A stretch of DNA of 37,600 nt from an uncultured Adlercreutzia sp. (lineage in GTDB: Bacteria; Actinomycetota; Coriobacteriia; Coriobacteriales; Eggerthellaceae): contig NZ_CAUASN010000024.1 of NCBI RefSeq assembly GCF_958431955.1, forward strand, positions 1 through 37,600. The letters are read 5' to 3'. Positions 8,473 through 16,057 of the stretch are shown here, one piece after another. The position numbers were made by a program, and so were the translations under genes. Each line of letters begins with the position of its first letter. Position 1 is the stretch's first letter. The notes beneath the pieces were generated by a model, which did not search any database, was not told the DNA's origin, and saw only the letters and a program-made list of their open reading frames with translations.

Positions 8473-8501
8473 AGGGCGGTTCTGTTCGGTGGAACCGCCC
8501 T
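8473..8501. terminator. Bidirectional terminator between anti-sigma gene and second luxR-type gene
   Basis: Perfect ten-base arms AGGGCGGTTC (8473-8482) and GAACCGCCCT (8492-8501) with a 9-nt loop lie between two convergent genes. Only short T runs flank it on either side. Confidence 0.65.
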
Positions 8502-8535
8502 ATTCGTGCGGTCTCTCGAAAGTTCGAGGCCTCTT

Positions 8536-9927
8536 CTACTTCGGTTGCTGCAGAATCTGCTTGATGAGCTCGGTTTGGCTGTGCACATCGACTTTGCGGT
8601 AGATATTGCGCGTGTGGGTGCGCACGGTGGCAACGGATATGAACAGCTTTGCGGCGATCTCGTCGGCCGTGTTGCCCTCGGCGAGCTCGACGAGCAATTC
8701 CCCTTCTCTTCGGGTGAGGTTGGCGAGCTCTGCTATCGTCTCGCAGCGTGCCTTAATGACCTCCCTGGGAATGGCGGTCGATGGAGCGTGGAGCAGCTTC
8801 TGGCTTCTCTTGCCGCAGAAGGCGATGAAAAGCAAAATGCCCAATACGAGTGAGACGAGGTAAAGCTGTTCGAAAGTTATCAGCTCGGTCTGCACCACCG
8901 CACCGCAGGCGAGTTGGCCTGCGGCGAGGCCGATGGTTTCGGCGGTGACGCAGCATACCACGAGGGGAAGAACGGCCGCATTCCCCTGCTTGGCCAACGC
9001 AACATAGGATACCTGGCTGAAGATGTTCACGCTTGAATAGGTTGCGAAGAAGATGAAGCAGACGGCTCCAAATCGCGATCCCCAGAACAACGGCACGAGG
9101 AGCAGCCAGAGTACCATGAGCTTTGCTGCTGACTGCAAGCAGGATACGAAATCGGTATCTGCTCGGCGGCTGAGTATGGTCAGGACGACGAGACTTGAAA
9201 AAATCGTTGCAGCCGTCCAGACCAGGGGCGAGAACGCGCTCGAGCAGAGATCGGCAAGCTCAAGAAGGGTGCCCGCGCATAAGCCCAGCACGAAAACGGC
9301 AGCGACAGCGGGCAGAAAGCTAGAAATTTGAAGCTGATTGGCCGCATCGTTCGCTGGCGGAACTGCCTGCTGGGATCTCCAGGCTCTGAGGAGGCACCAC
9401 GGAGAGATGGGGATGAGCAATAAGGTGAAAATACAGGAGAGCAGCATGCTCGATGTCGCTATGGCGTTGACGGCGGCGAAAAGGGCGGCTGCCAGGGCAT
9501 AGCCAAGGGCAAGTACTAAACAGGTTTTTCTTGCCCCGATTGAGCAGTAGTACTCGCCCCACCCGAACACAAGAACCGACAGGCCGAGCCTTGTGCACGG
9601 GATGGCTGCGGACGTGATCCAAGAGACGTCGACGCCGAGGGAGGGGAGCATACCGGCGACGTTGCCTGCGATCAGCGCGAAGGTTGCGCCTGCGAGTAGC
9701 CAGTGGTTTCGATGCAGCGAGCCCAGGCGACGGGAGCAGACGACGATAATCGCGGCCAATATCAGGTAGAGGATATATTCAGTGATAACTGCCGTCGGGA
9801 AAAGGCTATCGGCGGAGTCGAAGGGAGGGGCGAGCGCGGAACCAAATGCTGCGCTTGAGAACCAAACCAGCCACTGGAAGCTGACGATTGCGTTCCCGCA
9901 TCCCCATAGTATCTCGCGCTGCACCAT
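8536..9927 (-). CDS. Second LuxR-type regulator with multi-spanning membrane domain
   Basis: 463 residues with the same plan as the gene at 2873: about twelve hydrophobic segments, then a C-terminal LuxR-type helix-turn-helix (LTRREGELLVELAEGNTADE, then SVATVRTHTRNIYRKVDV). The ATG at 9927 is preferred to those at 9942 and 10017 because GGGGAG lies 7 nt ahead of it. It is divergent from the fumarate-reductase-like operon at 10208 and probably controls it. Third codon positions are visibly less GC-rich than in the arginine genes, in line with transfer of this block. The signal sensed is unknown. Confidence 0.9.
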   Translation of the reverse strand: MVQREILWGCGNAIVSFQWLVWFSSAAFGSALAPPFDSADSLFPTAVITEYILYLILAAIIVVCSRRLGSLHRNHWLLAGATFALIAGNVAGMLPSLGVDVSWITSAAIPCTRLGLSVLVFGWGEYYCSIGARKTCLVLALGYALAAALFAAVNAIATSSMLLSCIFTLLLIPISPWCLLRAWRSQQAVPPANDAANQLQISSFLPAVAAVFVLGLCAGTLLELADLCSSAFSPLVWTAATIFSSLVVLTILSRRADTDFVSCLQSAAKLMVLWLLLVPLFWGSRFGAVCFIFFATYSSVNIFSQVSYVALAKQGNAAVLPLVVCCVTAETIGLAAGQLACGAVVQTELITFEQLYLVSLVLGILLFIAFCGKRSQKLLHAPSTAIPREVIKARCETIAELANLTRREGELLVELAEGNTADEIAAKLFISVATVRTHTRNIYRKVDVHSQTELIKQILQQPK

Positions 9928-10032
9928 CACACTCCCCTGCATGTTTTCGCAATACAAACCAATCCTATCATGACGACCGCTTGATTGGATGCGCTCTCGG
10001 CGCTCCGCTGCTCGCAAAAACCGGCGGGACGG

Positions 10033-10050
10033 TCAATTACCCAAAATTGA
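10033..10050. promoter_or_regulatory. Small dyad in the luxR/frdA-like divergent gap
   Basis: TCAATT (10033-10038) and AATTGA (10045-10050) form a dyad with a 6-bp centre in the A/T-rich part of the divergent promoter region. It is a candidate regulator site by position only. Confidence 0.25.
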
Positions 10051-10118
10051 TGAGGCGTTTCGGGCTCTTTTCATCACCTATTGGCATGGACGTGGACGAT
10101 ATTTATCGGAGACGATGG

Positions 10119-10161
10119 TCATCCTTCGGATGCCTGAGTTCCCATGCCTCCGAAGGGATGA
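10119..10161 (+). promoter_or_regulatory. Stem-loop in the predicted 5' leader of the frdA-like gene
   Basis: TCATCCTTCGGA (10119-10130) pairs with TCCGAAGGGATGA (10149-10161) with one bulged base and an 18-nt loop, about 45 nt ahead of the start codon. There is no T run, so it is more likely a leader structure than a terminator. Confidence 0.4.
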
Positions 10162-10207
10162 GAGGGCGCAAGGGCGCTCTGCCAATCAATCGGAAGGAGA
10201 GGTGGAG

Positions 10208-12133
10208 ATGATCGAGGTATCAAGAAGGAGCTTCTTCAAGGGAGGTGCTGCGGCGGCCTTGGGCGGCGCAGCACTGCTGGCTCCAGGGGCACTTGCAGGA
10301 TGCGCGTCGGGCGAATCGACGAAATTGGGGAACAGCGGCTCGGCCGAGGCGCTTGCACCGGGGGTTCCTGTCATATACGACGCGGATGTGGTGGTCGTGG
10401 GCTCCGGTGTGGCGGGGCTGCAGGCCACCATCGTTGCCGGCGAAGCGGGTGCGAACGTTATGGTAATCGACAAGAAGCGGTTCGGCCACTCGGGAAGCTC
10501 CGGCATGCAGACGTCGGGGGCTATGAGCTCCAGCGAATTCGAGATCGACGGGGACAATCCCGAGGTTCACTTGGAAGATGCGGTGATAACCGGCCGCTAC
10601 ATCGTTGATCAGCAGCTTGGGAAAGAAGTGCTGCAGGCCTACTACGACGATCGAGTACTCATGGAATCTGAGAACGACGGGAACCTCATGATGCGTATCC
10701 CGCAGACGGGAACGCCTCTTATCGGTTTGAGCAAGGGACAACATCGCCGGTGGATCGGGTACCGGAACTTCAATCTTGCTCGCAAGGCCGAGGCCACGGG
10801 TGCCCGAATCGTTGACAGTTGCACAGTCACGAAGATCCTGACTGACGAGAACGGGGTTGTTTGCGGCGTCACTGCGTTGGATTTTAAAACGGGGCAGTTC
10901 TTTGCCGTGCGAGCCAAAGCCGTCATCTTGGCAACGGGCGGCGTTAATGCGAATTGGGGCGCTGCGGATGTGACGGGTAAGTACAGTGGCAGCGCGAGCG
11001 GCTTGGTTGGAGATGGTCACGCTTTGGCACTGCCCCTCGGCGTCGAATTTCGCGATCTGGAGTTCCGTTCGCACAAGGGCGATGGAAAGTTGCTGTGCGC
11101 CCCGGTGGGCATTGGCCTTGCGGGTGCTGCCTGGGAGCCGGGGCTGCAGGGTGCTGAGACCTGGACCGACAAAAACGGCGATCGGGTTTTCCCTGACATT
11201 GAAAGCGAGGAGGAGTTGTCGGCCCGCGAAATGGCTGTGAAGTTCTACGATTTAAAGAATCGAGGGCTGCTCGGTCCCAACGGAGGGGTGTTCGCCAAGA
11301 TGAACTTGGTTGGTGGGGATGATGTAGGCTCACCCAACGAGCACGTGTACACTCAATACCAGTTGAGCTGGGAGGCCAATGGCGCATTGCCGGAAACTGT
11401 GGAAGTGGCCCCAGTTAGCGTGTACGATTACGGTGGCATCGTTACGGATGTTAACGGTGCGACAGGCGTGGAAGGTTTGTTCGCGGTGGGGGAGTGCGCC
11501 ATGCATTCGGGCGCTGCTTATGGCTCGTTTCGTATGTACTCATCGGCTATGGTTATTGGTCGGCGCGCGGCCCAGGCCGCTGTCGCTCGCGCCCAGTCGA
11601 CGAACGGGCCAACGCTCAATGAGGACGAGGTAGTCGGTGAGCGAGACCGTTTGGATGCCCTGCTTTCCAATGACCCCCACGATGGTATTAGCGTTATTGA
11701 TCTGCGGCGCAAGGTTCAGGATGCGGCTTGGCTCGGCGCAGGAGCGCTCCGGAGTGACGCCGCGTGCCAGGCGGCTTTGGAGGCGCTCGACGAGTGCGAG
11801 GCGCTGGTGCCGAGCATGCGCGTCGACGGTAAGAGTCGCCTGTGCAATCTGAACTGGTTTGACGCCATTGAGGTACCTCATATGATCGCGGCGAGCCGCA
11901 TGGTGATTATGGCCTGTCAGGCGCGTACCGAAAGTCGTGGTACCCATATGAGGGCTGACTATCCCCTGGAGGATAACGACAACTGGCTGAAGAACGTCTA
12001 CGTTTTCGAGCGGGATGGGAAGATTGTCACCGAGGTACGCGAGGTTGTCGGGGGCGACGTGGCGCTTCCCGAGGGCGGAACGGAAGACCAGGGCGGCGGC
12101 ACGATCGAGCTTGATTGGCAAAACTGGGCGTAA
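10208..12133 (+). CDS. Tat-exported lipoprotein, fumarate reductase / succinate dehydrogenase flavoprotein family
   Basis: 641 residues. GGAGAGGTGGAG precedes the ATG at 10208. A twin-arginine signal (SRRSFFKGG) and lipobox (LAGC) predict an exported, lipid-anchored protein. The FAD-binding start DADVVVVGSGVAGLQAT and His94 in FGHSGSS align with the FrdA region that carries the flavin-linking histidine. The C-terminal FAD motif is GLFAVGEC. The usual dicarboxylate-binding HPTG and HGANRLGSNS segments are changed (HKGDG and HSGAAYGSFRMYSS), so fumarate is probably not the substrate. The iron-sulfur partner gene follows 28 bp downstream; no cytochrome or membrane anchor subunit is present. Related gut enzymes reduce urocanate, cinnamate-type acids and other small molecules. 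Confidence 0.88.
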   Translation: MIEVSRRSFFKGGAAAALGGAALLAPGALAGCASGESTKLGNSGSAEALAPGVPVIYDADVVVVGSGVAGLQATIVAGEAGANVMVIDKKRFGHSGSSGMQTSGAMSSSEFEIDGDNPEVHLEDAVITGRYIVDQQLGKEVLQAYYDDRVLMESENDGNLMMRIPQTGTPLIGLSKGQHRRWIGYRNFNLARKAEATGARIVDSCTVTKILTDENGVVCGVTALDFKTGQFFAVRAKAVILATGGVNANWGAADVTGKYSGSASGLVGDGHALALPLGVEFRDLEFRSHKGDGKLLCAPVGIGLAGAAWEPGLQGAETWTDKNGDRVFPDIESEEELSAREMAVKFYDLKNRGLLGPNGGVFAKMNLVGGDDVGSPNEHVYTQYQLSWEANGALPETVEVAPVSVYDYGGIVTDVNGATGVEGLFAVGECAMHSGAAYGSFRMYSSAMVIGRRAAQAAVARAQSTNGPTLNEDEVVGERDRLDALLSNDPHDGISVIDLRRKVQDAAWLGAGALRSDAACQAALEALDECEALVPSMRVDGKSRLCNLNWFDAIEVPHMIAASRMVIMACQARTESRGTHMRADYPLEDNDNWLKNVYVFERDGKIVTEVREVVGGDVALPEGGTEDQGGGTIELDWQNWA

Positions 12134-12161
12134 TGCTCCGGCAAAGAAAGGTGGCAATTTC

Positions 12162-12938
12162 ATGGCAAAAGTAAAAGTACTTCGATTTGATCCCAGCGTG
12201 GATGGCGAACCCTATTACAGCGACTTTGAGGTGCCGGCGACTGAGGGCATGTCAATCCTGCAAGGACTGCACTACATTCGCGAGCACTTTGAGCCCATCT
12301 CCTACGAGTATAGCTGCCGCGCGACCAGCTGCGGCATGTGCGGCATGAGCGTGAACGGCACACCTGTTTTCGCATGCTGCACGCCCCTCGAAGACGACGA
12401 GGAGTATACGATCGAGCCGCTTGACCGTTATCCGGTGATCAAGGATCTAGTGGTGGATCGTTCGGCGGTCGAGCGTCGTATTCATCATGTTATGCCACAG
12501 TTTGCGCGAGCGAGCGAGATGACCATGCCGGCACCAGTCAGCGAGGACAGCTACATGTCCGTATCCATGCTGCAGCAGTGTCGTGATTGCGGTATCTGCA
12601 TGTCAGTGTGCCCGGTGGTGGAAGTGGCAGGCACCGACGAGTATTCCGGCCCTGAGGTGATGGTGAAGATCGCTGCCCGTTATTTCGATGATCGGGAGGG
12701 TCTGTCGGCCATGCGTCTGGGTCAGGCTGTCGGGGAGGGGCTGTTCAAGTGCCTTGAATGCGGGACGTGTACCTCGGTCTGTCCCAAGGGAGAGTTGATC
12801 AAGGTGCAGGATTTCCCCTACTCTTTCATCGACCATGTTCGGCATTTCCAGCAGATGAAGGAAGATGCTCGTGCCGCGGGGCTTGAGCCGATCGAGCCGG
12901 AGGAGCCAAAGCCGTTGGATGACTACTTCTGTATCTAG
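12162..12938 (+). CDS. Iron-sulfur subunit, FrdB/SdhB family
   Basis: 258 residues. AAAGGTGG precedes the ATG at 12162. The plant-ferredoxin-type [2Fe-2S] ligands are Cys52, 57, 60 and 72 with SdhB spacing. Two further motifs follow: Cys140/143/146/150 and Cys197/200/203/207, each CxxCxxCxxxCP. In standard SdhB/FrdB the last site lacks one cysteine and holds [3Fe-4S], so here a second [4Fe-4S] is expected, as in some methanogen-type relatives. The protein has no signal peptide although its flavoprotein partner is exported, so either it is co-exported in complex with that subunit or it acts inside the cell. It forms an operon with the gene at 10208. Confidence 0.9.
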   Translation: MAKVKVLRFDPSVDGEPYYSDFEVPATEGMSILQGLHYIREHFEPISYEYSCRATSCGMCGMSVNGTPVFACCTPLEDDEEYTIEPLDRYPVIKDLVVDRSAVERRIHHVMPQFARASEMTMPAPVSEDSYMSVSMLQQCRDCGICMSVCPVVEVAGTDEYSGPEVMVKIAARYFDDREGLSAMRLGQAVGEGLFKCLECGTCTSVCPKGELIKVQDFPYSFIDHVRHFQQMKEDARAAGLEPIEPEEPKPLDDYFCI

Positions 12939-12967
12939 CTTTTCGGATTCGGTTCAGGCGGCAAGGG

Positions 12968-13013
12968 CGTAGGATGGTGTCCTCCCCACGACCGTCCTAC
13001 GAGCACCTCGTTT
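12968..13013 (+). terminator. Terminator after the frdAB-like operon
   Basis: CGTAGGATGG (12968-12977) pairs with CCGTCCTACG (12992-13001) at nine of ten positions plus one G-T pair. A TTTT run follows at 13010-13013. Confidence 0.55.
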
Positions 13014-13054
13014 TCATACTGCATACAGAGCCTGCGCGAAATCGGTGACGGCGC

Positions 13055-13101
13055 ACCTCCGCCGAGGCCTCTCCCGCCGCGAGCGCGGAGGCGCAGTAGG
13101 G
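13055..13101 (+). pseudogene. 47-bp remnant copy of the anti-sigma gene 3' end (right copy of direct repeat)
   Basis: It matches 8386-8432 with one substitution and keeps the reading frame and stop (TSAEASPAASAEAQ then TAG). A TGA at 13046-13048 closes the frame just upstream and no start is near, so it is not expressed as a protein. It marks either the right end of an inserted 4.6-kb segment or the scar of a deleted paralogue. Confidence 0.8.
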
Positions 13102-13133
13102 TTCTTCTCGCTTCCGCGGACTTCCGAGTAGCA

Positions 13134-13168
13134 GCCCCCGCCCCGGGCTATCCCGCGGCGGGGGCTTT
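13134..13168 (+). terminator. GC-rich hairpin behind the remnant copy
   Basis: Arms GCCCCCGCC (13134-13142) and GGCGGGGGC (13157-13165) are followed by TTT. It stands behind the second copy of the anti-sigma stop codon, as expected if it once terminated that operon. Confidence 0.6.
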
Positions 13169-13187
13169 CGCGAAGGCTATCGGCCGC

Positions 13188-13337
13188 GAAATGGCTTGGA
13201 ATCGACGGTTTTGTTACCGCGGACGGTGGATTCGGCTCGGAAGCGTAATATCTAGCGGGCGTTTCCCCAGGTGACGTATTACCGCCGGTGTTTCTCGCGC
13301 GAATTCGGTAACAAAAACGGCGATTCCAAGCCATTTC
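13188..13337. repeat. 150-bp element with 32-bp terminal inverted repeats
   Basis: The left arm 13188-13219 (from GAAATGGCTTGGAATCG) and right arm 13306-13337 (to CGATTCCAAGCCATTTC) are reverse complements at 30 of 32 positions. The 86-bp centre has only weak symmetry. No flanking target duplication is evident. It ends 43 bp before the alarmone synthetase start, so it lies in the promoter or leader of that gene. It could be a miniature inverted-repeat element or a large regulatory hairpin. Confidence 0.75.
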
Positions 13338-13380
13338 AGCGCAAAATAGGTTCGGGAAGCGCCGAGGGAAGGAAGCGGAT

Positions 13381-14208
13381 ATGGCGAAGCGGGCCGAGCA
13401 GGTCTTCAATCATGCGGTGGTGCGCCTGCGCGAGGGCCAGAGCGCGCTCGACACCCTGCACGAGCACCGCGAGGAACTGGCGAACCAGATGCTCGCGCGC
13501 CTTGCCGGCAGCGACGAGTTCTCCGCCATGCTCGAGCGCAATTTCGCGCCCTATCGGCGTCTGATGACCTACTACGAGTGCGCCATGATGGAGGTGGAGA
13601 CGAAGTTCCGTGTGCTGGACGCCGAGTTCGGGCTGCAGCACGACCGCAACCCCATCGAGTCCATCAAATCGCGTCTGAAAAGCACCGACAGCCTGGCGAA
13701 GAAGCTCGTGCGCAAGGGGTTCCCCATGTCGGTGGACTCCATCGAGCAGAACATCTTCGACGTGGCTGGCGTGCGCGTGGTGTGCACCTTCCCCGAGGAC
13801 ATGTTCGCCCTCGCCGAGTCGCTGCTGGCTCAGGATGACGTGGTGCTCATCGAGCGTCGCGACTACGTGGGCGAGCCGAAGCCGAGCGGGTATCGCAGTC
13901 TGCACCTCATCATCGAGGTGCCCATCTTCTTGGAGCACGAGAAGCGCTGCGTGAAGGTGGAGGTGCAGCTGCGCACCATCTCGATGAACTTCTGGGCGTC
14001 CTTGGAACACCAGCTGCGCTACAAGAAGGACCTGGCCGAGGAGGAGGCCACTGCTGTGGCCGCGGAACTCGCTGATCTAGCCGAGGCCGCCGCCGAGCTG
14101 GACGCTCGCATGCAGGCTTTGCGCAACTACCTTGATGATAAGCAGGATGCGCCTGCGCCGATGGCGGGGAAGGGCTCCGGCCCGCAGGACGCCGACGTGC
14201 TTCGCTGA
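13381..14208 (+). CDS. Small alarmone synthetase ((p)ppGpp synthetase, RelQ/RelP type)
   Basis: 275 residues; GAAGGAAG precedes the ATG. It is a single RelA/SpoT-type synthetase domain without hydrolase, TGS or ACT domains, the small alarmone synthetase layout. Motifs seen are DVAGVRVVCTFPEDM, then VGEPKPSGYRSLHLIIE, then VEVQLRTISMNFWASLEHQL and RYKKDL at the end of the fold. It transfers pyrophosphate from ATP to GDP or GTP to make stringent-response alarmones in the cytoplasm. The C-terminal ~45 residues are an Ala/Glu-rich helix and a flexible tail. An unusual large inverted repeat occupies its upstream region. Confidence 0.92.
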   Translation: MAKRAEQVFNHAVVRLREGQSALDTLHEHREELANQMLARLAGSDEFSAMLERNFAPYRRLMTYYECAMMEVETKFRVLDAEFGLQHDRNPIESIKSRLKSTDSLAKKLVRKGFPMSVDSIEQNIFDVAGVRVVCTFPEDMFALAESLLAQDDVVLIERRDYVGEPKPSGYRSLHLIIEVPIFLEHEKRCVKVEVQLRTISMNFWASLEHQLRYKKDLAEEEATAVAAELADLAEAAAELDARMQALRNYLDDKQDAPAPMAGKGSGPQDADVLR

Positions 14209-14284
14209 TCGCGTGACGGTGCCGCCGCGCGCCGCCGATTGCGCTACAATGCTCCTACGTGCTAGTTCGCTTAAGGAGCTTCCC

Positions 14285-15844
14285 ATGATCAAGTTGTACG
14301 ATACGCGCCAGCGCCAGAAGGTGGATTTCGTCCCGGTCGAGCCGGGGAAGGTGTCCATGTACGTGTGCGGCCCCACCGTGTACAACCGCATCCATATCGG
14401 CAACGCCCGCACCTTCATCTCCTTCGACATGATCCGCCGCTACCTGGCGTGGCGCGGCTTCGACGTCACCTTCGTGCAGAACGTGACCGACGTGGACGAT
14501 AAGATCATCAAGCGCGCCGGCGAGGAGGACCGCTCCGCCGCCGAGGTAGCCGAGGAGTACACGCGCCTGTTCATCGAGGACATGCGCGCTGCCGGGGTGC
14601 AGGACCCCGATATCCGCCCGAAGGCTACCGAGGAGATCGACACCATGATCGCGCTCATCGAGCGTCTCATCGAGCGCGGGCACGCCTACGCGGCCGAAGG
14701 CGACGTGTACTTCGACGTGCGCTCCTATCCCGGCTACGGCGGTCTGTCGGGCCGCGATGTGGACGAGGCGGAAAGCGGCCACCGCGAGCTGCGCGCCGAC
14801 GGCCAGGGCCTTGAAGACCGCAAGCGCGACGAGCTCGACTTCGCCCTGTGGAAGGCCGCCAAGCCCGGCGAGCCGGCGTGGCCCTCTCCCTGGGGCGAGG
14901 GGCGTCCGGGCTGGCACATCGAGTGCTCGGCCATGTCAGAGAAGTACCTGGGGCTGCCCTTCGACATCCACGGCGGCGGGGCCGACCTGGTGTTCCCGCA
15001 CCACGAGAACGAGCGCGCCCAGTCCGAGTGCGCCTGCGATAGCACATTCGCCAACTACTGGATGCACTCCGGCATGCTGCAGATTGCCAACGCCGAGACC
15101 GGTGAGACCGAGAAGATGTCGAAGTCGCTGAACAACTTCCTGCTGCTGCATGAGGTGCTCGAGCAGGTGCGGCCGACGGCCCTGCGCATGCTCATGCTGC
15201 AGAGCCACTACCGCAGCCCGCTCGTGTTCGGCGAGCAGCGCGTGGCCGAGGCCGACGCGGCCCTCACCCGTATCGAGAACGCGGTGAAGGGGCTCGATTG
15301 GCTGCTTGAGACGGGCACGCCCCGCGGCGAGGCCGCCCTTGCGCCCGAGGCTCCGGCCGAGGCGCTGACCGCCACGCTGGACGCGGCAGCGCTGGCCGAC
15401 CGTGTGGCCGCCCTGCGCGATGCCTTCACCGAGGCCATGGACGACGACTTCAACGCGCCGGCGGCCTTGGGCGAGATCTTCTCGTTTGTGAGCGATGCGA
15501 ACGCGCATGTAGCCGACGTGCAGACGCTTACGGCCGAGGAGGCTGCGGCGGGACGTGCGGCGCGCGACGTTATCGTGGAGCTGATGGGCGTGCTCGGTAT
15601 CGATGTGACGGCTGCCGAGGTGGGGGAGGCCTACCCGGTGGAGGTGGTGGCGCTCGCCGCCGACCTGGCCGGCTACGACGGCGACGACCCGGAGATCGCC
15701 GTGGCGCACCTGCTGGAGGCCCGCGCCGCCGCCCGCAAGGAGAAGAACTGGGCGGTGGCCGACGGCGTCCGCGACGGCCTGGCCGATTTGGGCTTCGTGA
15801 TCGAGGACACCCCCCAGGGCGCCCGCGTGAGCTACGAGGGGTAA
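14285..15844 (+). CDS. cysS: Cysteinyl-tRNA synthetase
   Basis: 519 residues. TAAGGAG precedes the ATG at 14285. Class I signatures are present: HIGN in TVYNRIHIGNART and KMSKS in EKMSKSLNNF. The zinc-binding residues of the family are visible as the Cys in MYVCGPTVY, the Cys in WHIECSAM and the HHENE segment. It charges tRNA-Cys in the cytoplasm. TACAAT at 14245-14250 could be the -10 box of its own promoter, although I see no good -35. Confidence 0.96.
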   Translation: MIKLYDTRQRQKVDFVPVEPGKVSMYVCGPTVYNRIHIGNARTFISFDMIRRYLAWRGFDVTFVQNVTDVDDKIIKRAGEEDRSAAEVAEEYTRLFIEDMRAAGVQDPDIRPKATEEIDTMIALIERLIERGHAYAAEGDVYFDVRSYPGYGGLSGRDVDEAESGHRELRADGQGLEDRKRDELDFALWKAAKPGEPAWPSPWGEGRPGWHIECSAMSEKYLGLPFDIHGGGADLVFPHHENERAQSECACDSTFANYWMHSGMLQIANAETGETEKMSKSLNNFLLLHEVLEQVRPTALRMLMLQSHYRSPLVFGEQRVAEADAALTRIENAVKGLDWLLETGTPRGEAALAPEAPAEALTATLDAAALADRVAALRDAFTEAMDDDFNAPAALGEIFSFVSDANAHVADVQTLTAEEAAAGRAARDVIVELMGVLGIDVTAAEVGEAYPVEVVALAADLAGYDGDDPEIAVAHLLEARAAARKEKNWAVADGVRDGLADLGFVIEDTPQGARVSYEG

Positions 15845-15848
15845 GGTA

Positions 15849-15965
15849 GTGGCTCACCGCCTGTCGGAGATGCCGGATGCCTTGATTCGCTCAGACAGTC
15901 CTCGCTCGGTGGAAATGCCCATTGGGCATTTCCGTTCGCTGCGGAACTCGCTTGGTGAGCGCCAC
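15849..15965 (-). repeat. Structured repeat, copy A: nested stem-loops between cysS and a U32 gene
   Basis: Read on the minus strand, outer arms 15965-15954 and 15858-15849 (GTGGCGCTCACC with GGTGAGCCAC, one bulge) enclose TTCCGCAGCGAACGGAA (15946-15930), a perfect hairpin GGAAATGCCC-ATT-GGGCATTTCC (15911-15933) and AGCGAGGACTG (15906-15896). The same order of parts recurs at 19204-19303 with different but equally well paired stems. Confidence 0.7.
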
Positions 15966-16057
15966 CCCGCGCCCCTCTCGGCTCGACCTTTGCAAAGCAT
16001 CTGCCAGCTCGTTTGGATCTAGCTCTTGCCGTGATTCTCACTGATCGAAACATACCC

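Noticed and set aside
15930..15946. Terminator of cysS with a perfect GGAAATGCCC hairpin
   Set aside because: There is no T run on either strand, and the hairpin is part of a larger element shared with 19204-19303, so a plain terminator call would miss its structure.
16013..16057. N-terminal extension of the TrhP-like U32 protein from a TTG start
   Set aside because: No ribosome site precedes it, and family members begin at the MELLAPAGG motif encoded from 16058.
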